Numbered from the stretch's first letter, positions 36,567 through 46,125 are shown. The stretch: DNA of 64,000 bases from Streptomyces sp. YPW6 (GCF_018866325.1 NZ_CP076457.1:682001-746000), one strand, 5' to 3'. Program-made: numbers and translations. Notes: generated by a model from the letters alone, not told the origin.

Positions 36567-36604
36567 CCGGGCCGCCCCGCCGGAGGGCCCCGTGGCGGAC
36601 GGCG

Positions 36605-37678
36605 TCAGTGCCGGTGCTCCCCCGCGTCCGCCCCGGTGCCCTTCGCGACGGCCCCGTCCGCGCCCGGCTCGCCGGCCCCATCGGCGGTCTCCCCGGCCTG
36701 CTTCGCTGTTCCTCCGGCCGCGGCATGGTGCGGATCGTACCCGGGGATCGTCCCGTCCGGCTTCTTGATCAGCAGCAGTCCCGCCATCCCCATGTCGGAG
36801 TGGCTCTGGACATGGCAGTGGTACATCCACGCCCCCGCCCCCACGCGTTCGCCGGCGATGATCTGGAGGCCGAAGGAGTCGGCGGGGCCGCAGATCTTGT
36901 TGTCGATCACCCGGCTGGGGTCGTCGGGGCCGGTCAGGATGCCGGTCCGGTTGTCCGCCCAGCGGTGACCGTGGATATGGAAGGTGTGGTAGTACTCCCC
37001 GTGCGTGATCATCACGAATTCGAGCCGATCACCCACGGTGGCCTCGAAGTTGACACTGTTGTGGGCCGTCCTGTTGTTGATCGTCATGTCGTTGAAGACG
37101 ACCGTGCAGGTCTGGTCGGGCAGGATGTCGCCCTTGCGGCGGACCACGACCGGCCCGTAGAGCCCCTTGCGGATGCCGCCGGTGCCGTGGTCCGTGCCGA
37201 CGACATGGTCGTGGTAGTGCCAGTAGCCCGCGCTGCCCGGCTCGTAGGTGCCGTCGCCGCGGCGGCGCGGGGCGTGGGTGCGCCAGGTGTAGGTGCGGGT
37301 TCCGCCGGGCTCGACGTGGCTCCTGTTCATCCGGGTGCCGTCGTTGGCGATGTCGTAGTCCACACCGTGCACATGGAGGCTGGCGTCGACGTCGGTGAGG
37401 TTCTCGAACTCGATGTGGACCGTGTCGCCCTCGTTCAGCTCGATGAGGGGCCCGGGGATCGATGCCTTGCCCTTCTCGAAGCCGTAGCCCAGCTCGCCGT
37501 TGGGCAGCTTCTCGGCGTACATCCTCAGTCGGCGCACGACGCCGCCCGCCGGGGCCGTGCGCGGCGGGTTCTCGGCCGAGCTCGCCTCCACCGCTCCGAG
37601 CGACAACGATGTCACCCCGGTCGTGGCGACCGCCGCGCCGCCGACCAGCATCCGCCGGCTGAAGGTCCTTCGGTCCAT
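36605..37678 (-). CDS. Small two-domain laccase (SLAC-type multicopper oxidase)
   Basis: 357 residues, a close match in layout to the Streptomyces coelicolor SLAC. Tat signal: RRTFSRR at 3-9, hydrophobic core to about 32. All copper ligands are visible: H102/H104 (LHVHG), H154/H156/H158 (WHYHDH), H231/H234/H236 (HTFHIHGH) and the C-terminal cluster H287-C288-H289, H293, M298 ([14 protein letters not shown]), with C288 the type 1 ligand and M298 axial. Works outside the cell as a trimer, oxidising phenols or other donors and reducing O2 to water. The C-terminal 40 residues are Ala/Gly-rich and end EHRH. ATG preceded by GGGGAG. Divergent from the sugar-dehydrogenase operon. Confidence 0.96.
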   Translation of the reverse strand: MDRRTFSRRMLVGGAAVATTGVTSLSLGAVEASSAENPPRTAPAGGVVRRLRMYAEKLPNGELGYGFEKGKASIPGPLIELNEGDTVHIEFENLTDVDASLHVHGVDYDIANDGTRMNRSHVEPGGTRTYTWRTHAPRRRGDGTYEPGSAGYWHYHDHVVGTDHGTGGIRKGLYGPVVVRRKGDILPDQTCTVVFNDMTINNRTAHNSVNFEATVGDRLEFVMITHGEYYHTFHIHGHRWADNRTGILTGPDDPSRVIDNKICGPADSFGLQIIAGERVGAGAWMYHCHVQSHSDMGMAGLLLIKKPDGTIPGYDPHHAAAGGTAKQAGETADGAGEPGADGAVAKGTGADAGEHRH

Positions 37679-37995
37679 GTCGAACTCCCCACTGCGATAA
37701 GGAAACTGGCGAAGCCGCCGGTGCGGGACAGCGCTCCCGGGATCCCCGGAACGGGCCACACCGTAGCCGGGGCATCTCCGTTTATCCACACCCAGGACAA
37801 AGTTCGTCCGATTGCCGCCGTAGCTCTTGGCGGGCCGCGAAAAGAGGTCTAACTTCGTGCGCTGTCGCAGTGGGTCGAGAGCCGGAGGGCCACGCACCGG
37901 CGGATCAAGTGCCTCTCGAACCACCGCTCCTGATGAGACGTGAGCAAGCCACAGTCACCGAGAGGTGCAGTGACCACAGAGGGGTGGGTGACCAC
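37679..37995. other. 317-bp divergent promoter region (laccase / sugar dehydrogenase)
   Basis: No gene. It contains comparatively AT-rich stretches (about 37780-37860) likely to hold the two promoters; no dyad resembling a known copper operator was recognised. Confidence 0.5.
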
Positions 37996-40500
37996 ATGCA
38001 GCGCGCATCACATCACCGGTCCAGATCACGACGCGGCCTCGCGGCGGCCGTGGCGGCCGGCGCACTGACCGTGTCCATGCTGGGCGGCGGAGGCACGGCG
38101 AGCGCCGATGCGTCGCCGGACCGGGCTCTGGTCGAGAAGATGGCGACAACGTTGTCCCTGCCGTCTCCGCCGGGCGCGAAGAGCCAGGTGAAGGTGCTCG
38201 TGTTCCACGCGTCGGCGGGTGACGAGGCCCCGTACACCAACGCCGGGATCGCGGCGATCGAGAAGATCGGGCTCACCGGTCCGGAGGCCCGGCGGTTCAC
38301 CACCGTGGCCACCGCCGATCCGAGGGTCTTCACCAACGGCAAGCGGCTCGGCTCCTTCCACGCCGTCGTCTTCCTGACCGGCGGGGGCGACGTCCTGGAC
38401 CCGGAGCAGGAGGCGGGCCTGGAGGCGTACATGGAGGCGGGCGGCGGCTTCCTCGGGATCCACGACGCGGCGCGCACCGAGCCGTACTCCGACTGGTTCA
38501 CCGGTCTGATCGGGGCCCGTCCGGCGGCGGACAGCCCGGCGTCCGTCCAGCGGGCGACCGTGGAGATCGGGGACCGGGTCCACCCGGCGACGAAGAACCT
38601 GCCGCTGGAGTGGAAGCGGCCCGACCAGTGGATGAACTGGACGAAGAACCCGTCCGGCGACGTCCACACCGTGGCACGCGTACGGGAACTGACGTACAAG
38701 CCGGGTGCGAGCGCGGGCGGCTGGGACCACCCGGTCTCCTGGTGCCGTGACTACGACGGCGGCCGGTCCTTCTACACCGCGATGGGCGGTACGGCGAACA
38801 GCTTCGCGGAGACCGACTTCCGCGACCATCTGCGCGGCGCGCTCTCCTGGACGAACCGGACCGCGCAGGCCGACTGCACGGCGACGATCACCTCCAACTA
38901 CACGGCCGAGCGGGTCACCCAGCCCAACCAGCCGGGCCAGAACGACCAGATCGGCGAGCCGCACGGGCTGGTGACCGCACCGGACGGGCGGGTCTTCTAC
39001 ATCGGGCGCGGCGGGGCCGACAGCTCCCGGCCGGTCGTCACCGACTGGGCCGACCCGGACGTCGGCAAGGGCAAGGGAGAGGTCCACGTCTACGACCCGG
39101 AGACGAAGGAGGTCACCCTGGCGGGTGAGCTGGACGTCTTCGGCAACAAGGGCGGTGGCGACGAACTCGTCAAGAACGAGGAGGGGTTGCTCGGCATCGA
39201 GCTGGACCCCGGCTTCGCGTCCAACGGCTGGGTCTACCTGCACTACACGCCGCACGCGAAGATCGACCGGGACAAGCGCACGGCGGTCCGGCAGGTCTCC
39301 CGCTTCACCTTCGACTCCGCGACCGGCAAGCTCGACCTGGCCTCCGAGAAGGTGCTGCTGGGCTGGCCGGTGCAGATCCACAGCTGCTGCCACGCGGGCG
39401 GCGGCATGGCGTGGGACTCGAAGGACAACCTGTACATCGCGACCGGCGACAACAACTCCTCCGGTTTCAGCGGTGGTTACTCCGGCAACAACCCGCAGCC
39501 GAACTACCGGGGCGTCTCCTTCGCCGACGCGCGGCGCACGGCGGGCAACACCAACAACCTCAACGGGAAGATCCTGCGGATCCACCCCGAGGACGACGGC
39601 ACGTACACCCTGCCCGAGGGGAACCTCTTCACCGGCGAGGAGCCGGACGAGGGCGGCGGCAAGACGCGTGGCGAGATCTACGTGATGGGCGTGCGCAACC
39701 CGGCCCGGATCTCCATCGATCCGTCGACGGACACGCTGTACGCGGGCTGGGTCGGCCCCGACGCGGGCTCGCCGTCCACGACCTGGGGTCCGGCGAAGTA
39801 CGACACGTTCGCCGCGATCACCAAGGCGGGCAACCACGGCTGGCCGTACTGCATGGGCAACAACCAGCCCTACCGTGACCGCAATCTGCCGGACCCGGCG
39901 AAGCCGCTGGGCTGGTACGACTGCGACGCCCCGAGGAACGAGTCGCCGAACAACGACGGCCTGGTGAAACTACCGCCGGTGACCCCGAACACCATCTGGT
40001 ACTCGCCGCAGGGCGGCGGGATCGACTACCCGCGTGACGCCGACGGCGTACCGAGCTACCGGCAGGAGGAGGGCAAGCAGCTGCTGCCGTGGCTCAAGGG
40101 CGGCGGGCAGGCCACGATGAACGGCCCGGTCTACCGGTACGACGCGCAGAGCACGTCCACCGCCAAGTGGCCGGCCTACTGGGACGGCAAGTGGTTCGTC
40201 GGGGACTTCTACGACGGCACGCAGCCCCGGCACGCGGTCCTCACCGACCCGAAGACGGTCGGCAAGGGCGGACTGCCCACGCACGCCGAGTCGCTGAAGA
40301 AGATCATTCCGGTCGGAGCGGACGGTATCCGCAATCTGATGGACTGGAAGTTCGCACCGGACGGTTCGCTCTACGTGCTGGACTACGGGCGCGGCTTCTT
40401 CACCTCCGACTCCAAGTCCGCGCTGTGGCGCGTGTCGTACCAGGGCGGCGGCGCGACGCCGGCCGCCGCGGATCTCGTCGGAAAGGCGGCGGTGAAGTGA
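37996..40500 (+). CDS. Secreted ThuA domain-PQQ-type sugar dehydrogenase fusion
   Basis: 834 residues. Signal peptide at about 1-37 (RSRRGLAAAV, hydrophobic, ASA). A ThuA-like amidotransferase-fold domain (about 60-295: VKVLVFHASAGDEAPYTNAG, GGGFLGIHDAART) is followed by a soluble glucose/sorbosone-dehydrogenase beta-propeller (about 312-815). H466 in SCCHAGGGMAWD corresponds to the catalytic base of soluble PQQ glucose dehydrogenase, and NLNGKILRIHP, MGVRNPARISID and DWKFAPDGSLYVLDYG are typical blades. Expected to oxidise a sugar or related carbonyl outside the cell; PQQ use is a family inference. The ATG at 37996 precedes the signal peptide. The stop overlaps the next start (GTGA), so the two are translationally coupled. 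Confidence 0.92.
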   Translation: MQRASHHRSRSRRGLAAAVAAGALTVSMLGGGGTASADASPDRALVEKMATTLSLPSPPGAKSQVKVLVFHASAGDEAPYTNAGIAAIEKIGLTGPEARRFTTVATADPRVFTNGKRLGSFHAVVFLTGGGDVLDPEQEAGLEAYMEAGGGFLGIHDAARTEPYSDWFTGLIGARPAADSPASVQRATVEIGDRVHPATKNLPLEWKRPDQWMNWTKNPSGDVHTVARVRELTYKPGASAGGWDHPVSWCRDYDGGRSFYTAMGGTANSFAETDFRDHLRGALSWTNRTAQADCTATITSNYTAERVTQPNQPGQNDQIGEPHGLVTAPDGRVFYIGRGGADSSRPVVTDWADPDVGKGKGEVHVYDPETKEVTLAGELDVFGNKGGGDELVKNEEGLLGIELDPGFASNGWVYLHYTPHAKIDRDKRTAVRQVSRFTFDSATGKLDLASEKVLLGWPVQIHSCCHAGGGMAWDSKDNLYIATGDNNSSGFSGGYSGNNPQPNYRGVSFADARRTAGNTNNLNGKILRIHPEDDGTYTLPEGNLFTGEEPDEGGGKTRGEIYVMGVRNPARISIDPSTDTLYAGWVGPDAGSPSTTWGPAKYDTFAAITKAGNHGWPYCMGNNQPYRDRNLPDPAKPLGWYDCDAPRNESPNNDGLVKLPPVTPNTIWYSPQGGGIDYPRDADGVPSYRQEEGKQLLPWLKGGGQATMNGPVYRYDAQSTSTAKWPAYWDGKWFVGDFYDGTQPRHAVLTDPKTVGKGGLPTHAESLKKIIPVGADGIRNLMDWKFAPDGSLYVLDYGRGFFTSDSKSALWRVSYQGGGATPAAADLVGKAAVK

Positions 40501-42737
40501 GAAACTCCTCCTCCCTCGCACGCGGGCGGCATCGTCCGCCGGGCTTCTGGGTGGCGCTGCTGGCCGCCCTGCTGATGGTCCTCGGACTGACCTCGACGGC
40601 CGCATACGGCAAGGGCGGCGACGGTCCCGGGGCGAAGGCCGCCGACCAGGTGCTGACCTGGACCGCGGGCGATCCGATCGACCACTATCTGTCCGCGCCG
40701 AAGACGGCGGTGGCCGGCCGGGCGACGATCGTCTTCGAGAACAGCACGGCCACCGGCAACACGACGAGCATGCCCCACACGCTGACGTTCAGCGTGTCGG
40801 ACCCGGAGTTCAACAACGACGTCCAGCTCAACATCCTGGCCAACCCGGGTGACTCCGAGGGCGGCCGGCACAGCGTGGAGGTCACGCTGTCGCCCGGCCG
40901 GTACTTCTACCACTGCACGATCCCCGGCCACGGCCAGATGCAGGGCATCCTGACCGTCACGGAGGACGGTGGCGGCGAGGACACCGAGGCCCCCGCGACC
41001 TCGGCCGAGGTCGCGGGCGACCGGAACGGCGACGGCGCGTACATCGGCCAGGCCACGGTGACCGTCGAGGCCACCGACGCGGGCTCCGGCGTCGACACCG
41101 TCGAGTTCGCGCTCGGGGCGGACGGCGCGTGGCAGCCGTACACCGCGCCCGTCGTGGTGAGCGAGGTCGGTGACCACACGGTCCGCTACCGGGCCACCGA
41201 CAAGGCGGGCAACACGGCCGGGGAGAAATCCGTCGACTTCGCGGTGGCGGCCCCGCCGACCGACGACGAGACCCCGCCGGAGACCTCGGCGACCGTCTCG
41301 GGCGAGCAGGACGACACGGGCGCGTACCTGGGCATGGCCACGGTCACCGTGACCGCGTCCGACACCGGATCCGGCGTCAACACCATCGAGTACGCGCTCG
41401 GCGCGGACGGCGCGTGGCAGCCGTACACCGCACCGGTGATGGTCCACGAGCTGGGCGAGCACACCGTGCGCTACCGGGCCACCGACCGGTCGGGCAACGT
41501 CGCGGAGGCGAAGTCCGTCGGCTTCACCGTGGTCGAGCCGCCGTCGCAGGACCGGACGGCTCCCGAGACCTCGGTGACGGTCGAGGGCGACAAGAACAGC
41601 GACGGCGCGTTCATCACCAGTGCCCGGGTCACCGTCACCGCCACCGACGACGACTCGGGCGTGGACAAGGTCGAGTACAGCCTCGACGGCGGACCGTACC
41701 TCGCGTACACCACCCCGGTGATCGTCGACCGGGTGGGCTACCACACGATCGCCCACCGGGCCACGGACAAGGCGGGCAACACCTCCGAGGCGGGGAAGGC
41801 GTCGTTCACCGTCGCCCAGGGCGGCGGGGTCCCCGCACCGAACTGCGCGGAGTTCGACGAGCGGCACACCGTCTTCGTCGACACGATCGACACGGGCGTC
41901 CCGAACCGGATCACCCGCAACCGCTGCACGATCAACGAGCTGATCGAGGACGAGAAGGACTGGTCCTCCCACGCGCTGTTCCTGAAGCACGTGACGGCGG
42001 TCCTCGACCGGCTCAAGGCCGACGGTGTCATCGACCGGCGCGAGCGCAGGGCGATCTACCAGGCGGCCAAGCAGTCGGGCATCGGCAAGCCGGGCCAGTC
42101 GGAGGGCTACACCAAGCTCTTCGACGGCACGGCGGCCTCGCTCGCCAAGTGGAGCCACGTGGGCGGCGGCGCGTTCGGTCTGAACGAGGAGGAGGGCTCC
42201 ATCACCAGCTCCACCACGGTGGACGGCATGGGCATGCTCTGGTTCCCGGCCCGGGCGTACGGGGACTTCTCACTGAAGCTCCAGTGGCGGGACGACGCCC
42301 CCGGCTCGGGCAACGCCAACGGCGGGGTCTTCGTCCGCTTCCCCCAGGTCCACGACCACCCGGAGGAGTCGCGTCCGGAGTGGGTCGCCATCAAGTACGG
42401 CCATGAGATCCAGATCAACGACCGGCCGGACGGCGACATGTACAAGACCGGTTCGGTGTACGGCTTCGACCGGGTGGGGCTCGGCGGCGCCGGGGTCACG
42501 CCCAAGGGCACCTGGAACGACTACGAGATCAAGGTGGTCGACCAGCACTACGAGGTCTACCGCAACGGCGTCCTGATCAACGAGTTCGACAACACCCGCG
42601 GTCAGCTCTTCGAGCCGCCGCGGGGTGACGACCCGGGCACCGACGGCCGGCGGTTCGCCTCCGGGTACATCGGGCTCCAGGTCCACGGCGTCAGCGACGT
42701 CATCTCGTACCGCGACATCCGCATCAAGGAGCTGTAG
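40497..42737 (+). CDS. Secreted cupredoxin-Ig-like repeat-DUF1080 fusion protein
   Basis: 746 residues. Signal peptide at about 1-40. A cupredoxin domain (about 50-157) has a full type 1 copper site: H94 (MPHTLTF), C140, H145 and M148 (YHCTIPGHGQM). Three OmpL47/Ig-like repeats of about 85 residues follow (about 165-252, 259-347, 356-440), each with a SGVDxVEYxL-type strand and HTVRYRATDKAGN, then a linker. The C-terminal DUF1080 domain (about 540-746; YTKLFDG, NGGVFVRFP, YRDIRIKEL) belongs to the concanavalin-like 3-keto-disaccharide hydrolase family. It may combine electron transfer, spacing and glycan binding or hydrolysis. GTG start overlaps the dehydrogenase stop by 4 nt, so it is its operon partner. 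Confidence 0.92.
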   Translation: MRNSSSLARGRHRPPGFWVALLAALLMVLGLTSTAAYGKGGDGPGAKAADQVLTWTAGDPIDHYLSAPKTAVAGRATIVFENSTATGNTTSMPHTLTFSVSDPEFNNDVQLNILANPGDSEGGRHSVEVTLSPGRYFYHCTIPGHGQMQGILTVTEDGGGEDTEAPATSAEVAGDRNGDGAYIGQATVTVEATDAGSGVDTVEFALGADGAWQPYTAPVVVSEVGDHTVRYRATDKAGNTAGEKSVDFAVAAPPTDDETPPETSATVSGEQDDTGAYLGMATVTVTASDTGSGVNTIEYALGADGAWQPYTAPVMVHELGEHTVRYRATDRSGNVAEAKSVGFTVVEPPSQDRTAPETSVTVEGDKNSDGAFITSARVTVTATDDDSGVDKVEYSLDGGPYLAYTTPVIVDRVGYHTIAHRATDKAGNTSEAGKASFTVAQGGGVPAPNCAEFDERHTVFVDTIDTGVPNRITRNRCTINELIEDEKDWSSHALFLKHVTAVLDRLKADGVIDRRERRAIYQAAKQSGIGKPGQSEGYTKLFDGTAASLAKWSHVGGGAFGLNEEEGSITSSTTVDGMGMLWFPARAYGDFSLKLQWRDDAPGSGNANGGVFVRFPQVHDHPEESRPEWVAIKYGHEIQINDRPDGDMYKTGSVYGFDRVGLGGAGVTPKGTWNDYEIKVVDQHYEVYRNGVLINEFDNTRGQLFEPPRGDDPGTDGRRFASGYIGLQVHGVSDVISYRDIRIKEL

Positions 42738-42754
42738 GCCGTCAGGGGAAGGAC

Positions 42755-43840
42755 TCAGGTGGCCGCGGCCGCATGCTCCGGCGTGCGGGCGCGGCCACCC
42801 GGGTGCCGGTGGCGCCACACCCAGAAGACCGTGCAGGAGACCAGCGCCCAGGCGGCGAGCACCAGATACGGGAAGACGAACTGGTGGCCCTGGTAGTAGA
42901 CGGCGGTGTGCTGGGCGTTGACGGAGGCCCCCGGCGGCAGCCAGCGGCCGATGTGGCCGAGCGCGGAGGGCAGCAGCGGCCAGGACACCGCCCCGCCGGA
43001 CGACGGGTTGCCGAGCAGCACCATGACACCCCAGGTGGGGATCATCGCCCACCGGCCCATCAGGGTGTTGAACATGGTGAAGACCATGCCGGAGGTGAAC
43101 ATCGTGAAGGCCAGGATCAGCCAGGACTGGACGAACGGCAGGTCCACCGCCCCGAGCCACCAGTCCACGGCCGCCGCGATGGCGAAGCCGCCGAGCAGGG
43201 CGTAGGCGACGGTGAACGCGATGCGCTCGGCCGGGTTCAGTCCGTGGGCGTGCACGCTGAGCTGGATCGCGCCGAGGAAGCCCATGATGACGGCGGCCAG
43301 CGAGATGTAGAACAGGGCGAGCCCGCGCGGGTCGCCCCGCTGGAGCGGCTTGACGTCCCGGACGGTGACCTCGACACCGGTGGCGTCACCCACCTCGAGG
43401 CCCGCCTTGCCGAGCAGTTCGGCCACGGACGCGCCGGAGGCTCCGGCCACGTCGAGGGCCACGCCGTCGCCGGAGGAACGGACGATCGCGAAGACCTTCT
43501 GTTCGTCCAGGGCGCGGCGGGCGTCGGCGGCGTCCGGGTAGTCGTGGAGTTCGAGCGAGGCGTCGAGGGCCTTCTCCATCCCGGCGACGAACGTCTCGCC
43601 CCGCTCCGCCTCCGGCTGGGTGACCAGGGCCGCCGGGATCCGGTGCGGGGTGGGGTTCGCCATCGCGTACGTGTACGAGCCCGCGAAGAGACCGGCCGCG
43701 GCGGCGACGATCAGGACGAGGACGGTGGCGGGGAGGAACGGGCTGTTCTTGTACGCCTCCCACCGCTCGCGGAGGGTGAGCGGCCGCCCGTGCGCGCCGT
43801 GCCTCTCGCCGCTTCCGCCCGGCTCCCCGCTTCCGCTCAC
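42755..43840 (-). CDS. DUF3533-type ABC-2-like membrane protein
   Basis: 361 residues. One N-terminal membrane helix (ATVLVLIVAAAAGLFAGSY, about 38-56), an extracellular domain of about 130 residues (MANPTPHRIPAALV through VEVTVRDVKPL), then five or so C-terminal helices (LALFYISLAAVIMGFLGAI, WLILAFTMFTSGMVFTMFN and others). This is the YhgE/Pip and ABC-2 transporter-like layout of DUF3533 proteins; a lipid or small-molecule export role is likely but unproven. The GTG start overlaps the LigD-type stop by 4 nt, so it is translated from the same mRNA although no functional link is known. Confidence 0.82.
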   Translation of the reverse strand: MSGSGEPGGSGERHGAHGRPLTLRERWEAYKNSPFLPATVLVLIVAAAAGLFAGSYTYAMANPTPHRIPAALVTQPEAERGETFVAGMEKALDASLELHDYPDAADARRALDEQKVFAIVRSSGDGVALDVAGASGASVAELLGKAGLEVGDATGVEVTVRDVKPLQRGDPRGLALFYISLAAVIMGFLGAIQLSVHAHGLNPAERIAFTVAYALLGGFAIAAAVDWWLGAVDLPFVQSWLILAFTMFTSGMVFTMFNTLMGRWAMIPTWGVMVLLGNPSSGGAVSWPLLPSALGHIGRWLPPGASVNAQHTAVYYQGHQFVFPYLVLAAWALVSCTVFWVWRHRHPGGRARTPEHAAAAT

Positions 43841-44859
43841 GCGGGGTCACCGTCGTCGTGGCGGGCGCGGCTGGGCTGGACGCGCTTGGGCTCGCCGGGC
43901 ATCTTCGGGTACTCCGGCGGGTAGGGCAGGTCACCGAGCCCGCGCTCCTTCTCGTCCCGGTCGGCCAGTTCCAGCAGCGCGTCGAGCCGGAACGCCTCCT
44001 GGTCCATGCCGGCGTGGACGTCGCCGAGTTCGGCGTACCGCCCCGGCATCGTGCGGATGTCGAAGTCACGGGGTTCGGCGTCGTCGATCTCGTCCCAGCG
44101 CAGCGGCGCGGAGACCGGGGCGTGCGGGAAGGGGCGTACGGAGTAGGCGGAGGCGATCGTCCGGTCGCGGGCGGTCTGGTTGAAGTCGACGAAGATCCGC
44201 TCGCCGCGCACCTCCTTCCACCAGGCCGTCGTCACCCGCTCGGGCATCCGGCGCTCCAGCTCGCGCCCGGCGGCGATCGCGGCGCGCCGCACCTCGACGA
44301 AGGTCCAGGCGGGTTCGATGGGCACGAAGACGTGCATGCCGCGCCCGCCGGAGGTCTTGGGCCAGCCGCGTACGCCGTGGTCCTCCAGGACCGAGCGCAG
44401 AGCGTGGGCGGCGGTGACGGCGTCGGCGTAGCCGGTGCCGGGCTGCGGGTCCAGGTCGATGCGCAGTTCGTCCGGGTGGTCGGTGTCCCCGGCCCGCACC
44501 GGCCAGGGGTGGAAGGTGAGGGTGCCGAGGTTGGCGGCCCAGATGACGGCGGCGAGCTCGGTCGGGCACATCTCGTCGGCGGGACGGCCGCTGGGGAAGG
44601 CGATCCTGGCGGTGGGGATCCACTCGGGGAGGTTCTTCGGGGCGCGCTTCTGGTAGAAGAAGTCGCCCTCGACCCCGTCCACGAAGCGCTGGAGCGTGGT
44701 CGGCCGGCGGTTCAGGGCCCGGGTGATCCCGGGGCCCACGGCCAGGAAGTACTCGGCCACGTCCCTCTTGGTGTAGCCCTTCGCCGGGAAGTACACCTTG
44801 TCCGGGTTGGACAGCCTCACGGCCCGCCCGCCCGCGTCCAGCTCCACCGCTGCTCCCAT
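43837..44859 (-). CDS. LigD-type DNA primase-polymerase domain protein
   Basis: 340 residues, one LigD polymerase (archaeo-eukaryotic primase) domain without nuclease or ligase parts. Catalytic metal carboxylates D135 and D137 are in LRIDLDPQPGTG, with a third acidic residue in IFVDFNQ; KTSGGRGMHVFVP is the nucleotide-binding segment. The N-terminus (LSNPDKVYFPAKGYTKRDV) and C-terminal IRTMPGRYAE are also typical. In actinomycetes such stand-alone polymerases work with Ku and a separate ligase in non-homologous end joining, adding ribonucleotides at breaks. The ATG at 44859 is chosen. Divergent from the ligase gene (76 bp); no Ku gene is in the window. Confidence 0.94.
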   Translation of the reverse strand: MGAAVELDAGGRAVRLSNPDKVYFPAKGYTKRDVAEYFLAVGPGITRALNRRPTTLQRFVDGVEGDFFYQKRAPKNLPEWIPTARIAFPSGRPADEMCPTELAAVIWAANLGTLTFHPWPVRAGDTDHPDELRIDLDPQPGTGYADAVTAAHALRSVLEDHGVRGWPKTSGGRGMHVFVPIEPAWTFVEVRRAAIAAGRELERRMPERVTTAWWKEVRGERIFVDFNQTARDRTIASAYSVRPFPHAPVSAPLRWDEIDDAEPRDFDIRTMPGRYAELGDVHAGMDQEAFRLDALLELADRDEKERGLGDLPYPPEYPKMPGEPKRVQPSRARHDDGDPA

Positions 44860-44935
44860 GACGGCCACCGTAGGCCGGTCGCACATATGCCGCACATCGG
44901 ACGACATGGCTGGGCGTACGGTCCAGAATCGGGCC

Positions 44936-45997
44936 ATGGACCTGCCGGTGATGCCGCCCGTGAAGCCGATGCTCGCCAAGTCGGTGGCCAGGATCCCGCC
45001 GGGCATGGCCTACGAGGCGAAGTGGGACGGCTTCCGGGCGATCGTGTACCGGGACGGCGACGAGGTCGAGATCGGCAGCCGTACGGGCAAGCCGCTCACC
45101 CGCTACTTCCCCGACCTGGTCGACGCCGTGCGGGACAGTCTCCCGCCGCGCTGTGTGATCGACGGGGAGATCGTCATCGCGCACGAGGGGCGGCTCGACT
45201 TCGAACGGCTCAGCGAGCGCATCCATCCGGCGGACTCCCGGGTGCGGATGCTGGCCGAGCAGACCCCGGCGAGCCTCGTCGCCTTCGACGTCCTCGCGGT
45301 CGACGACACCTCGCTCCTCTCCACCCGGCAGGCGGACCGGAGGGAGGTGTTGAGGGCGGCGCTGTCCGGTGCGTCCGCGCCCGTGTTCCTCGCCCCGTCC
45401 ACGACGGACATCGAGGTCGCCCGGGAGTGGTTCGACCGGTACGAGGGCGCCGGACTCGACGGCGTCGTCGCCAAACCGCTCGACCTCCCCTACCGGCCCG
45501 ACACCCGGGCGATGTACAAGATCAAGCACGAGCGGACCGCCGATGTCGTGGTGGCCGGCTACCGCGAGCACAAGAGCGGCCCGGTCGTCGGCTCGCTCCT
45601 CCTCGGCCTGTACGACGCCGACGGCGTGCTCCAGCACGTCGGGGTCTGCGCGGCCTTCCCGATGAAGCGGCGCGCCGAGCTGGCCGAGGAACTCGCCCCG
45701 CTGCGCTGCGAGTTCGCCGAGCACCCGTGGGGAGCCTGGGCGGACGCGGCGGCGCACGAGCGGTCCCGGCTGCCGGGTACGCAGAACCGCTGGTCGGGCA
45801 AGAAGGACCAGTCCTGGGTACCGCTGCGCCCGGAGCGGGTGTGCGAGGTGGCCTACGACCACATGGAGGGCGACCGGTTCCGGCACACCACCCAGTTCCG
45901 TCGGTGGCGGCCGGACCGGAATCCCGCGGACTGCACGTACGCGCAGTTGGAGGAGGTCGTCTCCTACGACCTCGCGGAGGTGCTGGCGGGCGGCTGA
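44936..45997 (+). CDS. ATP-dependent DNA ligase (LigC-type)
   Basis: 353 residues. Adenylation domain with the nucleotide lysine K29 in YEAKWDGFRAI, motif III FDVLAVDD, IV GLDGVVAKPLD and V YKIKHERTADVVV, then an OB-fold from about 215 (GLYDADGVLQHVGVCAAFP) ending QFRRWRPDRNP. The size and lack of extra domains fit LigC, the accessory actinobacterial ligase that can take part in end joining and excision repair. Placed head-to-head with the LigD-type polymerase, an arrangement that splits LigD activities over two genes. The ATG begins the family N-terminus (MPPVKPMLAK). A perfect hairpin follows. Confidence 0.95.
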   Translation: MDLPVMPPVKPMLAKSVARIPPGMAYEAKWDGFRAIVYRDGDEVEIGSRTGKPLTRYFPDLVDAVRDSLPPRCVIDGEIVIAHEGRLDFERLSERIHPADSRVRMLAEQTPASLVAFDVLAVDDTSLLSTRQADRREVLRAALSGASAPVFLAPSTTDIEVAREWFDRYEGAGLDGVVAKPLDLPYRPDTRAMYKIKHERTADVVVAGYREHKSGPVVGSLLLGLYDADGVLQHVGVCAAFPMKRRAELAEELAPLRCEFAEHPWGAWADAAAHERSRLPGTQNRWSGKKDQSWVPLRPERVCEVAYDHMEGDRFRHTTQFRRWRPDRNPADCTYAQLEEVVSYDLAEVLAGG

Positions 45998-46040
45998 GGC
46001 CACGGCCGGGCATGGCGGGCGGGCTCGGGGGCACGTGTCG

Positions 46041-46086
46041 GTGCGGGAGAGGGCCCACCCGCGGCGGGGTGGGCCCTCTCCCGCAC
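46041..46086. terminator. Perfect 20-bp stem-loop after the ligase gene
   Basis: GTGCGGGAGAGGGCCCACCC (46041-46060) is fully complementary to 46067-46086 across a 6-nt loop. It lies 44 bp past the ligase stop and 40 bp before ppk2 and very likely separates the two units. Confidence 0.85.
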
Positions 46087-46125
46087 CGGTGGACGACGAG
46101 GCGAGCGGGAAAGAGGACCAGGCCG

